Source of the DNA: Cupriavidus sp. WGlv3
GTDB taxonomy: Bacteria > Pseudomonadota > Gammaproteobacteria > Burkholderiales > Burkholderiaceae
NCBI RefSeq assembly: GCF_023952475.1
Contig: NZ_JALHRX010000020.1
Coordinates: 33,365 to 97,364, forward strand
Length of the DNA: 64,000 bases
Direction of reading: 5' to 3'
The notes below the pieces were generated by a model. It was not told the DNA's origin and did no database searches. It worked only from the letters and a program-made list of their open reading frames with translations. The position numbers and the translations under genes are program-made. Every line of letters starts with the position of its first letter. Position 1 is the stretch's first letter. This document shows positions 16,560-26,072 of the stretch, piece after piece.

Positions 16560-17617
16560 CACGACTTGTCCTCCGGGTAGCGGAAACCGTCGGTCACCTT
16601 GCCCGCGGTCACCACGTCGACGCCGTCCAGGCGGACGGTGCAGCGGCGCACCGGGATGTCGATATGGCAGGCCGTGGTGCGATGGCCGCCGGCCTCGTTG
16701 TTCGGGCCGAGCGAGAACAGGAAGTTGCCCTCGAACGCGCGCGCATCCATGCCAATGGTGGCCTCGCGGTCGTACAGGCCCAGCGTCGACCAGTGCGCGC
16801 GCGGCTGCAGCCCCCAGCCGATATGCGAGATCGCGTACGCTTCCGGGTCGTTGAACGACGCCATGTACTCGCTCAGCAGCTCGGCATGGAGCCCGCCCTC
16901 GATGCGCGTCGCAAAGCCGGCCTCCACCGTCAGGCGGATCGGCTCGGTCACGTAGGTCTTCTGCGGCAGCAGGATGTCGCCCTGGTCCAGCACGATGGTG
17001 CCGTGGGCGGCGCCTTCGTCCGGCCAGGTCAGCGCGAAGCCGCTGGGCCAGTGGTCCCAGCGCCCGGGCTCGTCGACAAAGCCGTACTCGCTGATGGCAG
17101 GGAATTCACCCAGCGGGCAGCGCAGGTCGGTGCCGGCGGGCGAGACCACGTGCATTTCCTTTGCGCTTGCCAGCCGCTGAGACGCCGCCTTCACGCGTTC
17201 GCGATCGGCCTCGCAGGGCACCAATCGGGCCAGCACCTCGGGCGGCTCGACGGCGAGCAGGATTTTGGTGCCGCCCTGCAGGATCTCGTGCTGCTCCGGC
17301 GAGAACAGCAGCGTCATCAGATCCAGCACCAGGTCGCTCGCCTTCAGTGCGGCGATGGCCGCCGGATTGCCGGTCAGCGGCGTGGTACCGAGGTAGGCGA
17401 GCGCATCGCGGCTCAGTGCCTTCTCGCCGTTGACGGGCGGCAGGTCGAGCCGGTTGACGATGGCGCCCATCGATTGCGTGGCGGTGAGCGCGGTGGACAG
17501 CGTCTGCGGGTGGGTAGCGGCGCTGGTGAGGATGGTGACGGTCTGTCCCGGCTCCAGCCGGGACAGCCGCAGCACCTTGCGCCAGGCCTCGATCATCTGG
17601 TGGTCGCTTACCGGCAT
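16559..17617 (-). CDS. nicX: 2,5-dihydroxypyridine 5,6-dioxygenase (NicX/PicD)
   Basis: A 352-residue non-haem iron(II) extradiol-type dioxygenase of the unusual leucyl-aminopeptidase-like NicX family. It opens 2,5-dihydroxypyridine to N-formylmaleamate. The residues that bind iron in P. putida NicX (His265, His318, Asp320) occur at the same numbers here: H265 in YAISHIGWG, and H318 and D320 in TACHIDIP. This numbering supports the ATG at 17617, preceded by AAGGAG; a longer in-frame extension to 17701 lies inside the upstream gene and is rejected. The start overlaps the deformylase stop by ten bases. Confidence 0.94.
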   Translation of the reverse strand: MPVSDHQMIEAWRKVLRLSRLEPGQTVTILTSAATHPQTLSTALTATQSMGAIVNRLDLPPVNGEKALSRDALAYLGTTPLTGNPAAIAALKASDLVLDLMTLLFSPEQHEILQGGTKILLAVEPPEVLARLVPCEADRERVKAASQRLASAKEMHVVSPAGTDLRCPLGEFPAISEYGFVDEPGRWDHWPSGFALTWPDEGAAHGTIVLDQGDILLPQKTYVTEPIRLTVEAGFATRIEGGLHAELLSEYMASFNDPEAYAISHIGWGLQPRAHWSTLGLYDREATIGMDARAFEGNFLFSLGPNNEAGGHRTTACHIDIPVRRCTVRLDGVDVVTAGKVTDGFRYPEDKS

Positions 17618-18462
17618 GTCGGCTCCTTGTTCGCTGATTGCGCCAGCGGCGCGCCGAGGAAATCCCCCAGCGCCGCGTAAAAGCCAGCTTCGTCGTCCCA
17701 CGGGATCATGTGGCCGGCATTGGCGACGTGGCTGCCCAGCACGCCGGGCAGCAGCGTGCGGATTTCCGCGACGTCTTCGGGCCGCACCACGTCGCCACGG
17801 CCTGCGGTCATCAACAGCGTGGGCACCCCGACCCGCGGCATGTCGGCGTGGACGTCGTCACGGTGGAAGTCCTCGAAGCTGCGCACCACCGCGTCTTCGT
17901 TGCAGGTGTGCAGCCATTCGGCGCGCAGGCGCAGTTGCGCGTCGGTCCAGGTCGGGCAGAAGCGGCGCATGCCTTCCAGGTCGGTGCCTTCCCGGGACAG
18001 CCGGATCGAATCGACGTACCACGGCAGTTGCGCCGGATATGGGCGACGCCCGGGGCCCGAGACAGGCGGGTCGACCATCACCAGCCGCGCCAGCCCGTGC
18101 GGCCTTCCCGCCGCGGCTCGCAGGCCGATCCGCGCGCCCATCGAATGGCCGACCACGCTGTAGCGCGGCAGGCCCAGCGCTTCGGCAAAGGCGACGACGT
18201 CGCGCGCCTGCGCATCGAGGCCATAGTCGAGCCCCGGCTCCGCCGACGACAGCCCGCGGCCGCGCACGTCGAGGATGTAGGTGTCAAAGCGCGTGCCGAA
18301 CTGCTCGCCGACAAACCCCCATGTGATCGCGGGGCTGGTGATGCCGGGCACGATAACGACGGCGTCGCGCCCGGCACGCTCGCCCTCATTGCCGCCGTAG
18401 CGCAGGTAATGCTGGCGGATGCCATTGGCATGAACCTGGCCTCCGTATTGGAAGGTACTCAT
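17608..18462 (-). CDS. nicD: N-formylmaleamate deformylase (NicD/PicE)
   Basis: A 284-residue alpha/beta hydrolase with nucleophile S107 in GHSMGA, the LDVRGRGLS turn after strand 4 and a C-terminal catalytic histidine in NAGHMIPWDD. It removes formate from N-formylmaleamate to give maleamate. The family is broad, but its place between nicX and the maleate isomerase gene makes the role clear. Ten bases separate it from the upstream isomerase gene. Confidence 0.9.
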   Translation of the reverse strand: MSTFQYGGQVHANGIRQHYLRYGGNEGERAGRDAVVIVPGITSPAITWGFVGEQFGTRFDTYILDVRGRGLSSAEPGLDYGLDAQARDVVAFAEALGLPRYSVVGHSMGARIGLRAAAGRPHGLARLVMVDPPVSGPGRRPYPAQLPWYVDSIRLSREGTDLEGMRRFCPTWTDAQLRLRAEWLHTCNEDAVVRSFEDFHRDDVHADMPRVGVPTLLMTAGRGDVVRPEDVAEIRTLLPGVLGSHVANAGHMIPWDDEAGFYAALGDFLGAPLAQSANKEPTCR

Positions 18463-18471
18463 GGCCGCTCC

Positions 18472-19224
18472 TCAGTAGGCGCCGGACAGCAGCGCACCCG
18501 CGCCCGGCACGACCGGCTCAAGGTCCAGCGCCCGGAGCATCGCGTAGGTAGTGGCAATGGCGGCGGTCAGCACCGGCTTGCCGGTCATCGCCTCGACCTT
18601 CGCCACGGCCGGCAGCGACGGCATCTGCACGCAGGCAGACAGCACGATCACGTCGGCGTCCCGCGTGTTCATCTGCGCGACGATGCCGGGCAGCCGCGCG
18701 GGATCGTGGCGGCCGACTTCCAGGTTGTCGGGGATTTCCAGGGCGCGATAGTCCACGACTTCATAACCCTCGTTGCGGATATAGTCCACGACCAGTTCGG
18801 TCAGCGGCTTCATGTAGGGCGCGACCACTGCAATGCGCTTCGCGCCCATCACCTTGAGCGCATCCACCAGCGCGCCGGCACTGGTGATGACGGGCGCGTC
18901 GCCGCCGTTCGCGGTGGTATGTGCCTTCAGGCGCTGCTCGGATTGCCGGTGGTAGCCGTGGCCCATCGCCATGATCGCGACCAGGCAGGCATAGCCGAGC
19001 ACGTCGACGCGGGCATCGCTCAGCTCCACCGCGCAGCGGTCGGACTCGGCATCCATTGCCGCCAGTTCTTCCTTGACCACCTTCTTCATCCGCATGCGGC
19101 TGGAATGGAAGGTGAAGCGTTCCGGGCGGATCTGCTGGCGCGCCATTAGCATGGCAGGGATTTCGGTTTCCATCGTCGTGTTCGAGCTGGGGACGATCTG
19201 GCCGATACGAAAGACTTTTTGCAT
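18472..19224 (-). CDS. nicE: Maleate cis-trans isomerase (NicE/PicG)
   Basis: A 250-residue Asp/Glu racemase-superfamily protein. The two catalytic cysteines are C80 (LGYACLVA) and C198 (VLSACVQMPS), as in maleate isomerases. It converts maleate to fumarate, which enters the citric acid cycle. It is second in the picC-led minus-strand operon, 20 bases after the decarboxylase gene. Confidence 0.92.
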   Translation of the reverse strand: MQKVFRIGQIVPSSNTTMETEIPAMLMARQQIRPERFTFHSSRMRMKKVVKEELAAMDAESDRCAVELSDARVDVLGYACLVAIMAMGHGYHRQSEQRLKAHTTANGGDAPVITSAGALVDALKVMGAKRIAVVAPYMKPLTELVVDYIRNEGYEVVDYRALEIPDNLEVGRHDPARLPGIVAQMNTRDADVIVLSACVQMPSLPAVAKVEAMTGKPVLTAAIATTYAMLRALDLEPVVPGAGALLSGAY

Positions 19225-19244
19225 GGGGTTTCCAGGTTGTGCGA

Positions 19245-20207
19245 TCAGAGCTTGAGCAGGCGTTGCGCGTTGCCGTGGCAGACCAGTGCGCGCGTGGTGT
19301 CGTCGAGCGGCGCGCTCTCGATGAACCGCGCGGCCACTTCGGTGGATTCATAGGGATAGTCGACCGAGAACATCACCGCCTCGGGTCCCAGTTCAGCGAT
19401 GGCGCCCATCAGCGCGCCGTGCGAGCACACGCCCGAGGTGGTGATGACGATATTGCTGCCGATGTACTCGGACGGCGCGCGCTGCAGCTTGACGCCGTGT
19501 GAGTAGACCGCGAAGCGGCTGTCGAAGCGCCAGCGCTGATACGGCAGGCCCTCGCCCATATGGCCGAGGATCAGCTTCAGATTTGGAAAGCGGTCAAACA
19601 CGCCGCTGAACAGCAAACGCAGCGCGTGCGAAGCGGTTTCCACGCCCCAGCCCCACGCGGCTCCCGCCAGCTCGGGATGGCCGGCGAGGACTTGCGGCGA
19701 CACGAAGGCATCGGTCGGATGCAGGTACATCGGCACGTCCAGCGCCTGCATGCGCTCCCAGAACGCGTCATACGCCGGGTCGTCGTAGTAGCGGCCATGC
19801 GTATGGCCGTTCACCAGCGAGCCCTTGAAGCCGAGCTGCAGCACGGCGCGCTCCAGCTCGGCCGCCGCCTGTTCGGGATCCTGCATCGGCAGCGCGGCAA
19901 AGCCGGCATAGCGCGTCGGATGGCGGGCGATCTGCGCTGCCAGGAAGTCATTGCTCTCGCGCGCCCGAGTCAGCGCGAGGCCGGCGTCGGCCTCGCCCTG
20001 CACGCCCGGGCCGGTTTGCGAAAGCACGGTGATGTCGATGCCGCAGCGGTCCATCTCGTCCAGGCGTTCCTCGTCGAAATCGGCAAGGCGGCGACCGAGT
20101 TCGGCAAACACCGCCGGATCGATATGCTGGGTGAACCCTTTGGAGTAAGCCTGGAAGCCGGGGGTCATGAAATGCTCTTCCAGAGCGATCTTCTTCACGT
20201 AGGTCAT
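19245..20207 (-). CDS. picC: 3,6-dihydroxypicolinate decarboxylase PicC (amidohydrolase_2 family)
   Basis: A 320-residue metal-dependent decarboxylase of the ACMSD/amidohydrolase_2 family. Visible metal-site elements are the N-terminal ALEEHF (E10-x-H12), YLHPTD, the LGHMGEGLPY histidine-glutamate and FSVDYPYES near the C-terminus. Enzymes of this group decarboxylate aromatic hydroxyacids without oxygen. PicC of Alcaligenes faecalis does this on 3,6-dihydroxypicolinate, giving 2,5-dihydroxypyridine for NicX. The ATG at 20207 follows GCAGGAG with 10 bases spacing; an in-frame extension to 20285 lacks a ribosome site. It is the first gene of the operon and faces a 450-base control region. Confidence 0.87.
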   Translation of the reverse strand: MTYVKKIALEEHFMTPGFQAYSKGFTQHIDPAVFAELGRRLADFDEERLDEMDRCGIDITVLSQTGPGVQGEADAGLALTRARESNDFLAAQIARHPTRYAGFAALPMQDPEQAAAELERAVLQLGFKGSLVNGHTHGRYYDDPAYDAFWERMQALDVPMYLHPTDAFVSPQVLAGHPELAGAAWGWGVETASHALRLLFSGVFDRFPNLKLILGHMGEGLPYQRWRFDSRFAVYSHGVKLQRAPSEYIGSNIVITTSGVCSHGALMGAIAELGPEAVMFSVDYPYESTEVAARFIESAPLDDTTRALVCHGNAQRLLKL

Positions 20208-20289
20208 GCTGGTGGGGGCTCCTGCTAGATGAAATTGCGGCGTGCCGGGCCTGTCGCGCGTGTGCAAACGCGCTAGCTGCGCCAATTGC

Positions 20290-20301
20290 TCAGTACACTG
20301 A
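20290..20301. promoter_or_regulatory. PicR-type operator, picC-proximal
   Basis: TCAGTACACTGA, a match to TCAG-N4-CTGA, 83 bases upstream of the picC start. It lies directly after AT-rich sequence that could hold the picC -10 box (AATAAT on the minus strand). Confidence 0.72.
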
Positions 20302-20385
20302 TTATTTGCGGATTCTAGTCAGCGGATTTTCAAAAGTCCAGATGCCGCGCGGAGGGTTAACACCTATAACGATGCGCAAAGTCGC

Positions 20386-20397
20386 TCAGTACACTGA
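20386..20397. promoter_or_regulatory. PicR-type operator, second site
   Basis: TCAGTACACTGA, identical to the picC-proximal site. It starts 22 bases before the next copy, so the two lie about two helical turns apart on one face of the DNA. Confidence 0.72.
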
Positions 20398-20407
20398 CTC
20401 GAAATGC

Positions 20408-20419
20408 TCAGTATGCTGA
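20408..20419. promoter_or_regulatory. PicR-type operator, third site
   Basis: TCAGTATGCTGA, the reverse orientation of the TCAGCATACTGA version. Paired with the site at 20386. Confidence 0.72.
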
Positions 20420-20501
20420 CAATATGAAATGGTCGTTTAAAAACGGACCTTCGGGCGACTGGGGAGACACCAGCAAGCGCCCGCACTGGTCCGCATTTTG
20501 C

Positions 20502-20513
20502 TCAGCATACTGC
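20502..20513. promoter_or_regulatory. PicR-type operator, fourth site (last base differs)
   Basis: TCAGCATACTGC, one mismatch from the perfect palindrome. It starts 20 bases before the fifth site, forming a pair closest to the MFS permease gene. Confidence 0.65.
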
Positions 20514-20521
20514 GCTTCTAA

Positions 20522-20533
20522 TCAGCATACTGA
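20522..20533. promoter_or_regulatory. PicR-type operator, fifth site
   Basis: TCAGCATACTGA. A possible -10 box TCTAAT (20516-20521) lies between this and the fourth site, so the pair would straddle a promoter for the MFS gene; the matching -35 box is not clear. Confidence 0.7.
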
Positions 20534-20659
20534 CTGATGCACCGGCAGGATGCAGCGCTGCACAGTAGCGGGTCACGACGACCCGCGTCACCGGCGCCGG
20601 CACCACCGGGAAGCAAACAAACAACAGAGACAACGGCCTGACCAAGAGGAGCCCCCGCC

Positions 20660-22276
20660 ATGACGATCAGCCTGACTCGCGCCAAAACGCGCGTCGAAAA
20701 CCACGCCCCCGCCTCCGGCATGACCGCCGAAGAACGCAAGGTCATCCTTGCCTCATCCTTCGGCGCCCTGATGGAGTGGTATGACTTTTACATCTACGCG
20801 GCGCTGGCAGTGTACTTCGGCGCACTGTTCTTTCCGCCGGGCAATGAAACGGCCGCCTTCCTGGCCAGCCTGGCCACCTTCGGCGCAGGCTTCCTGATCC
20901 GCCCGGTGGGCGCGCTGCTGTTCGGTCGCCTGGGCGACCGGATCGGCCGCAAGTACACCTTCCTGGTCACCATCCTGCTGATGGGAGTGGCCACCGTGGG
21001 CGTCGGCGTGCTGCCGACATACGAGCAGATCGGCATCACCGCCACGGTGCTGCTGGTGCTGCTGCGCCTGCTGCAAGGCCTGGCGCTCGGCGGCGAAGTG
21101 GGCGGCGCGGTCACGTATGTCGCCGAGCACTCGCCGGCAAGCAAGCGCGGCCTCTACACCAGTTCGTTGCAGACCACCGCCACGCTGGGGCTGCTGGCCT
21201 CGTTGTTCGTGGTCTACCTGCTCAAGACCTTCCTGACCGAAGCGGAATTCCGCGCGTGGGGCTGGCGCATCCCGTTCATCGTGTCGCTGGTGATGCTGGT
21301 GATTTCGGTCTATATCCGCGGCAAGCTGCATGAATCACCGGTGTTCGCGCGCATGAAGGCCGGCAATGCCACCTCGAAATCCCCCATCCGCGAGAGCTTC
21401 ACCCAGTGGCAGAACCTGAAGTCGGTGCTGCTGCTGTTCGTGGTGGCCGCCGGGCTGGGCGCGATTTTCGGCACCGGCCACTTCTACAGCATGTTCTTCC
21501 TCAACAAGACGCTGCACGTGCCGATCGAAACCGTGCACAAGCTGATCGCCATCGCACTGGTGGTGGCCACGCCGTGCTACCTGTTCTTCGGCTGGCTGTC
21601 GGACCGCATCGGCCGCAAGTACATCATGATGGCGGCGTGCCTGCTGGCGGCGCTATGCATCCAGCCGGTGTTCAAGGGGCTGACCCACTACGCTAATCCG
21701 GCGCTGGAGCAGTTCCAACGTCAAGGCGCGGTGCAGGTGAGCGCCGGCGACTGCCGGGCGCGCCTGTTCGGCGAACCGGTGTCGGCCTGCGACAAGATCC
21801 GCGGCTACCTGACCGACCTGGGCGTGGGCTACACCTTCGTGCCGGCCAGCGATCCGGCACAGGCCGAGGTACGTATCGGCGAGCGTACTCTGCAGGGCTT
21901 CGACCGCGCCGCCATCAAGGGCGCGCTGATCGAGGCCGGATGGCCCGAGCGCGCCGATCCCGCCAGGATGAATACGCCGATGGTATTCATGCTGCTGCTG
22001 GTGCCGATCCTGTTCCTGGCCATGGTCTATGGCCCGATGGCCGCCTTCATGGTCGAGCTGTTCCCGGCCAGGGTGCGCTACACCTCGCTGTCGCTGCCCT
22101 TCCACCTTGGTGCGGGCTGGGTCGGCGGCATGCTGTCGTTCGTGGTCACGGCGATGAACGTGTCCAGCGGCGACGTGTACTTTGGCCTCTGGTATCCGGT
22201 GGTCATCGCCGGACTCGCCTTCGTCATCGGCATGGTGTTCGTGCCGGAGACGCGCGGGCGTGACCTGTCCACCTGA
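20660..22276 (+). CDS. MHS-family MFS permease, candidate picolinate transporter
   Basis: A 538-residue metabolite:proton symporter (ShiA/ProP-like) with 12 helices. The MFS signatures are GRLGDRIGRKYTF after helix 2 and GWLSDRIGRKYIM in the second half, and ALMEWYDFYIY is the MHS family start. Unusually, about 100 residues (roughly 337-437) of soluble sequence with two cysteines are inserted between helices of the C-terminal half. The start ATG follows AAGAGGAG. It is divergent from picC and shares its operator cluster, which points to import of picolinate or a pathway intermediate, like the MFS gene in the Alcaligenes pic cluster. Substrate is inferred. Confidence 0.82.
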   Translation: MTISLTRAKTRVENHAPASGMTAEERKVILASSFGALMEWYDFYIYAALAVYFGALFFPPGNETAAFLASLATFGAGFLIRPVGALLFGRLGDRIGRKYTFLVTILLMGVATVGVGVLPTYEQIGITATVLLVLLRLLQGLALGGEVGGAVTYVAEHSPASKRGLYTSSLQTTATLGLLASLFVVYLLKTFLTEAEFRAWGWRIPFIVSLVMLVISVYIRGKLHESPVFARMKAGNATSKSPIRESFTQWQNLKSVLLLFVVAAGLGAIFGTGHFYSMFFLNKTLHVPIETVHKLIAIALVVATPCYLFFGWLSDRIGRKYIMMAACLLAALCIQPVFKGLTHYANPALEQFQRQGAVQVSAGDCRARLFGEPVSACDKIRGYLTDLGVGYTFVPASDPAQAEVRIGERTLQGFDRAAIKGALIEAGWPERADPARMNTPMVFMLLLVPILFLAMVYGPMAAFMVELFPARVRYTSLSLPFHLGAGWVGGMLSFVVTAMNVSSGDVYFGLWYPVVIAGLAFVIGMVFVPETRGRDLST

Positions 22277-22300
22277 GCGCTGCTGACAGTGCATTGACAC

Positions 22301-22322
22301 GGCGGAGAGGTCCGCCCTTTTT
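22301..22322 (+). terminator. Intrinsic terminator after the MFS permease gene
   Basis: GGCGGA (22301-22306) and TCCGCC (22311-22316) form a perfect six-pair stem with a GAGG tetraloop, followed by CTTTTT. It separates the MFS transcript from the ABC transporter operon. Confidence 0.85.
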
Positions 22323-22334
22323 ACCCATAAATCT

Positions 22335-22346
22335 CCAGCATACTGA
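22335..22346. promoter_or_regulatory. PicR-type operator before the ABC transporter operon
   Basis: CCAGCATACTGA, one mismatch at the first base from TCAG-N4-CTGA. It lies 95 bases upstream of the binding-protein gene, just after the terminator, where a promoter for the ABC operon is expected. Confidence 0.62.
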
Positions 22347-22441
22347 ATTATTTCCGACGCGAGCGCGGCGATGGCGCCCGCGTCGGGCGAATGCAGCCAT
22401 CGCCAACTTCCATCCCTTCGCGCAGACAAACTGGAGCCCCC

Positions 22442-23659
22442 ATGTCCACCTCTCGCATTCTCCGCACCCTTGCCGCGTCGTCCGCCCTGCTCGGCCTGGC
22501 GCAGGCCGCGCCCGCCCTGGCCGACGCCAGCGGCGTGAAGATCGGCGTCATCACCGATATGTCCGGTTCCTATGCCGACCTGTCCGGCAAGGGCTCGGTC
22601 GTTGCCGCCCAGATGGCCGTCGAGGAGTTCGGCGGCAACGCGCTGGGCAAGCCCGTCACAGTGCTGTCCGCCGATCACCAGAACAAGGCCGATATCGCCT
22701 CGTCGCTGGCGCGCCGCTGGTTCGATACGGACGGTGTCGACATGGTGATCGACTTCCCCAACTCGTCGACCGCGCTGGCGGTGCAGGAAGTCGCGCGCCA
22801 GAAGCAGAAGATCGATATCGTCTCCACCGGCGGCGCCATGGCGCTGACCAACCAGAACTGCTCGCCCACGGGATTCCACTGGACCTGGGACACTTACTCG
22901 GTGTCGTATCCGCTGGTGCGCCGCCTGATCGACCAGGGCCGCAACAGCTGGTACTACATCACGGTGGATTACGCCTTCGGCCAGTCGCTGGAAGCCGACT
23001 TCCGCAAGGCCGTGGATGCCGGCGGCGGCAAGAACGTGGGCAGCACCCGCCATCCGCTCAATGCCAGCGATTTCAGCAGCCCGGTGGTCGCGGCCTCGGC
23101 CTCCAAGGCCAAGGTGGTGGTGCTGGCCAATGCCGGCAATGACATGATCAACGGCGTCAAGGCCGCCGGCGAGTTCGGCCTGATCAAGGCGGGGCAGACG
23201 GTCATCACCCCGTCCACCTTCATCACCGATCTCAAGAGCCTGGGCCTGCCCGCCGCGCAGGGCCTGACCTATGTCGATCCGTTCAGGCTCGACCTCGACG
23301 CGAAGTCGAAGGACTTCGTCGAGCGCTACTACAAGCGCCACAAGGCGTATCCCACGCACGGGCAGATCGGCGTCTATTCCGGCGTGCTGCACTACCTGAA
23401 GGCCGTGGAGGCCGCCAGGACCGTCGAGGGCCCCGCGGTGGCGGACAAGATGCGCGCGCTGCCGGTCAACGATGCCTTCGTGCGCAATGGCAAGGTCCGG
23501 ATCGACGGCCGCATGGTGCACGACATGTACCTGGCCCAGGCCAAGACGCCGGCGGAATCGAAAGGCCCTTGGGACCTGGTCAAGTACATCGGCACGATCC
23601 CCGGCGACGAAGCCTTCCGCCCCCTCTCCGCCAGCGAATGCGCGCTGGTCAAGAAGTGA
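22442..23659 (+). CDS. Liv-type ABC transporter periplasmic substrate-binding protein
   Basis: A 405-residue type I periplasmic binding protein of the branched-chain amino acid (Peripla_BP_6) family. It has a Sec signal peptide (residues 1-27, cleavage after ALA) and the typical mature start VKIGVITDMSGSYADLSGKG. Members bind amino acids, urea, amides and aromatic acids. Its place within the PicR-operator regulon suggests picolinate or another pyridine carboxylate as ligand. The ATG at 22442 follows CTGGAG. It heads a five-gene operon. Confidence 0.87.
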   Translation: MSTSRILRTLAASSALLGLAQAAPALADASGVKIGVITDMSGSYADLSGKGSVVAAQMAVEEFGGNALGKPVTVLSADHQNKADIASSLARRWFDTDGVDMVIDFPNSSTALAVQEVARQKQKIDIVSTGGAMALTNQNCSPTGFHWTWDTYSVSYPLVRRLIDQGRNSWYYITVDYAFGQSLEADFRKAVDAGGGKNVGSTRHPLNASDFSSPVVAASASKAKVVVLANAGNDMINGVKAAGEFGLIKAGQTVITPSTFITDLKSLGLPAAQGLTYVDPFRLDLDAKSKDFVERYYKRHKAYPTHGQIGVYSGVLHYLKAVEAARTVEGPAVADKMRALPVNDAFVRNGKVRIDGRMVHDMYLAQAKTPAESKGPWDLVKYIGTIPGDEAFRPLSASECALVKK

Positions 23660-23667
23660 GCGCGCCC

Positions 23668-24437
23668 ATGCCTGAGCAAGACGTGATCCTGCGCACGCAG
23701 GGGCTGACCAAGGCGTTCAAGGGCTTCACCGCCGTCAGCGATGTCAGCCTGTCGGTGCGGCGGGGCTCGATCCATGCGCTGATCGGGCCCAATGGCGCCG
23801 GCAAGACCACCTGCTTCAACCTGCTGACCAAGTTCCACGCTCCCTCGTCGGGCTCCATCCATTTCAATGGTGCCGACATCACCGCGCTGCGGCCGGCGCA
23901 GATCGCCCGCATGGGCGTGATCCGTTCGTTCCAGATTTCCGCGGTGTTTCCGCAACTGACCGTGCTCGAGAACGTGCGCATCGCGCTGCAGCGCAAGCTG
24001 GGCACGTCGTGGCATTTCTGGCGCGGCAGGCGCTCGCTGTCGCAGCTGGATGCGCGCGCCATGGAACTGCTGGACGACGTGGGCCTGGCCGGCTTCGCGC
24101 ACCTGGGCACGGCCGAACTGGCCTATGGCCGCAAGCGCGCGCTGGAGCTGGCCACCACGCTCGCCACCGATCCCGAGCTGATGCTGCTGGACGAGCCCAC
24201 GCAGGGCATGGGCCACGAGGACGTCGAGACAGTGACCGCGCTGATCAAGCGCGTGTCGGCGGGACGGACCGTGCTGATGGTGGAGCACAACATGAGCGTG
24301 GTGTCGTCGATCGTCGATCGCATCACGGTGCTGCAGCGCGGCGCCGTGCTGGCCGAGGGCACGTATGACGAGATCTCGCGCGACCCGCAGGTAAAGGAAG
24401 CCTATATGGGAACCACGGAAGACCAGCAGGAGGCCGC

Positions 24438-24441
<4 letters not shown>
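23668..24441 (+). CDS. Liv-type ABC transporter ATP-binding protein (LivG-like)
   Basis: A 257-residue ATPase with an intact Walker A (GPNGAGKTT), Walker B (LMLLDEPTQGM) and the LivG-type long Q-loop region with KLGTSWHFWRGRR. The signature is AYGRKRALELATTLAT, lacking the usual LSGG, as is common in LivG proteins (typically LSYGxQR). It couples ATP hydrolysis to uptake with the LivF-like partner. A GTG overlapping the previous stop is an alternative start 12 bases upstream. It ends overlapping the next gene. Confidence 0.88.
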
Positions 24442-25175
<734 letters not shown>

Positions 25176-25187
25176 GGAGACCTTGTC

Positions 25188-26072
25188 ATGGAATTGTTTG
25201 GAGTGCCCCTGCCCGCGCTGCTGAGCCAGCTGCTGCTGGGGCTGGTCAACGGATCGTTCTACGCGATCCTGAGCCTGGGGCTGGCAGTGATCTTCGGCCT
25301 GCTCAACGTCATCAACTTCGCGCATGGCGCGCTGTTCATGCTAGGCGCGGTGCTGGCCTGGATGGGACTGAACTACCTCGGCATCAACTACTGGCTGATG
25401 CTGCTGCTGGCGCCGCTCGCGGCCGGCGCGCTGGGCGTGGTGCTGGAGCGCACCATGCTGCGCCACCTGTACCGCTTCGACCATCTGTATGGCCTGCTGC
25501 TGACGCTCGGCATCTGCCTGCTGATCGAAGGCTTGCTGCGCTCGGTCTACGGCGTCTCCGGCCTGCCCTACCCCACCCCGGAAGCGCTGACCGGTGTCAG
25601 CCAGCTGGGCTTCATGGTGCTGCCCAACTACCGTGCCTGGGTGGTACTGGCTTCGCTGACGGTGTGCTTCGCCACCTGGTTCATGATCGAGAAGACGCGG
25701 CTCGGCGCCTACCTGCGCGCCGGCACCGAGAATCCGCGCATGGTCGAGGCCTTCGGCGTCAACGTGCCGCTGCTGGTGACGCTGACCTATGCCTTCGGCG
25801 TTGGCCTGGCGGCGCTCGCCGGCGTGCTCGCCGCCCCGGTGATGCAGGTGTCGCCACTGATGGGGCAGAACCTGATCATCACGGTGTTCGCGGTGGTGGT
25901 GATCGGCGGCATGGGCTCGATCCTTGGCTCGATCTTTACCGGCCTGGGGCTGGGTGTGTTCGAAGGCATGACCAAGGTCTACTACCCCGAAGCTTCGGCG
26001 ACCGTTGTCTTCGTCGCCATGGTCTGCGTGCTGCTGGTGCGGCCGGCCGGCCTGTTTGGAAAGGAGAAATGA
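25188..26072 (+). CDS. Liv-type ABC transporter permease (LivH-like)
   Basis: A 294-residue permease with about eight helices and the characteristic stretch LGLVNGSFYAILSLGLAVIFGLLNVINFAHGALFMLGA at its start, together with the later VVIGGMGSILGS loop that contacts the ATPase. AAGGAG precedes the ATG. It forms the membrane channel with the LivM-like protein that overlaps its stop codon. Confidence 0.9.
   Translation: MELFGVPLPALLSQLLLGLVNGSFYAILSLGLAVIFGLLNVINFAHGALFMLGAVLAWMGLNYLGINYWLMLLLAPLAAGALGVVLERTMLRHLYRFDHLYGLLLTLGICLLIEGLLRSVYGVSGLPYPTPEALTGVSQLGFMVLPNYRAWVVLASLTVCFATWFMIEKTRLGAYLRAGTENPRMVEAFGVNVPLLVTLTYAFGVGLAALAGVLAAPVMQVSPLMGQNLIITVFAVVVIGGMGSILGSIFTGLGLGVFEGMTKVYYPEASATVVFVAMVCVLLVRPAGLFGKEK

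Larger units (their letters stand above)
20208..20659. promoter_or_regulatory. Divergent picC / MFS permease control region with five PicR-type palindromes
   Basis: No gene is seen in these 452 bases. They are AT-richer than the flanks and contain five copies of TCAG-N4-CTGA (listed separately) between 20290 and 20533. A near-palindrome GGTCGTTT / AAACGGACC lies at 20431-20449, and TATAAC occurs at 20365-20370. The spread of sites over about 240 bases would suit control of both directions, possibly with repressor-repressor contact between sites. Confidence 0.75.

Noticed and set aside
17618..17701. 28-residue extension of NicX
   Set aside because: It lies in the deformylase coding region, lacks a ribosome site, and would break the match of H265, H318 and D320 to NicX numbering.
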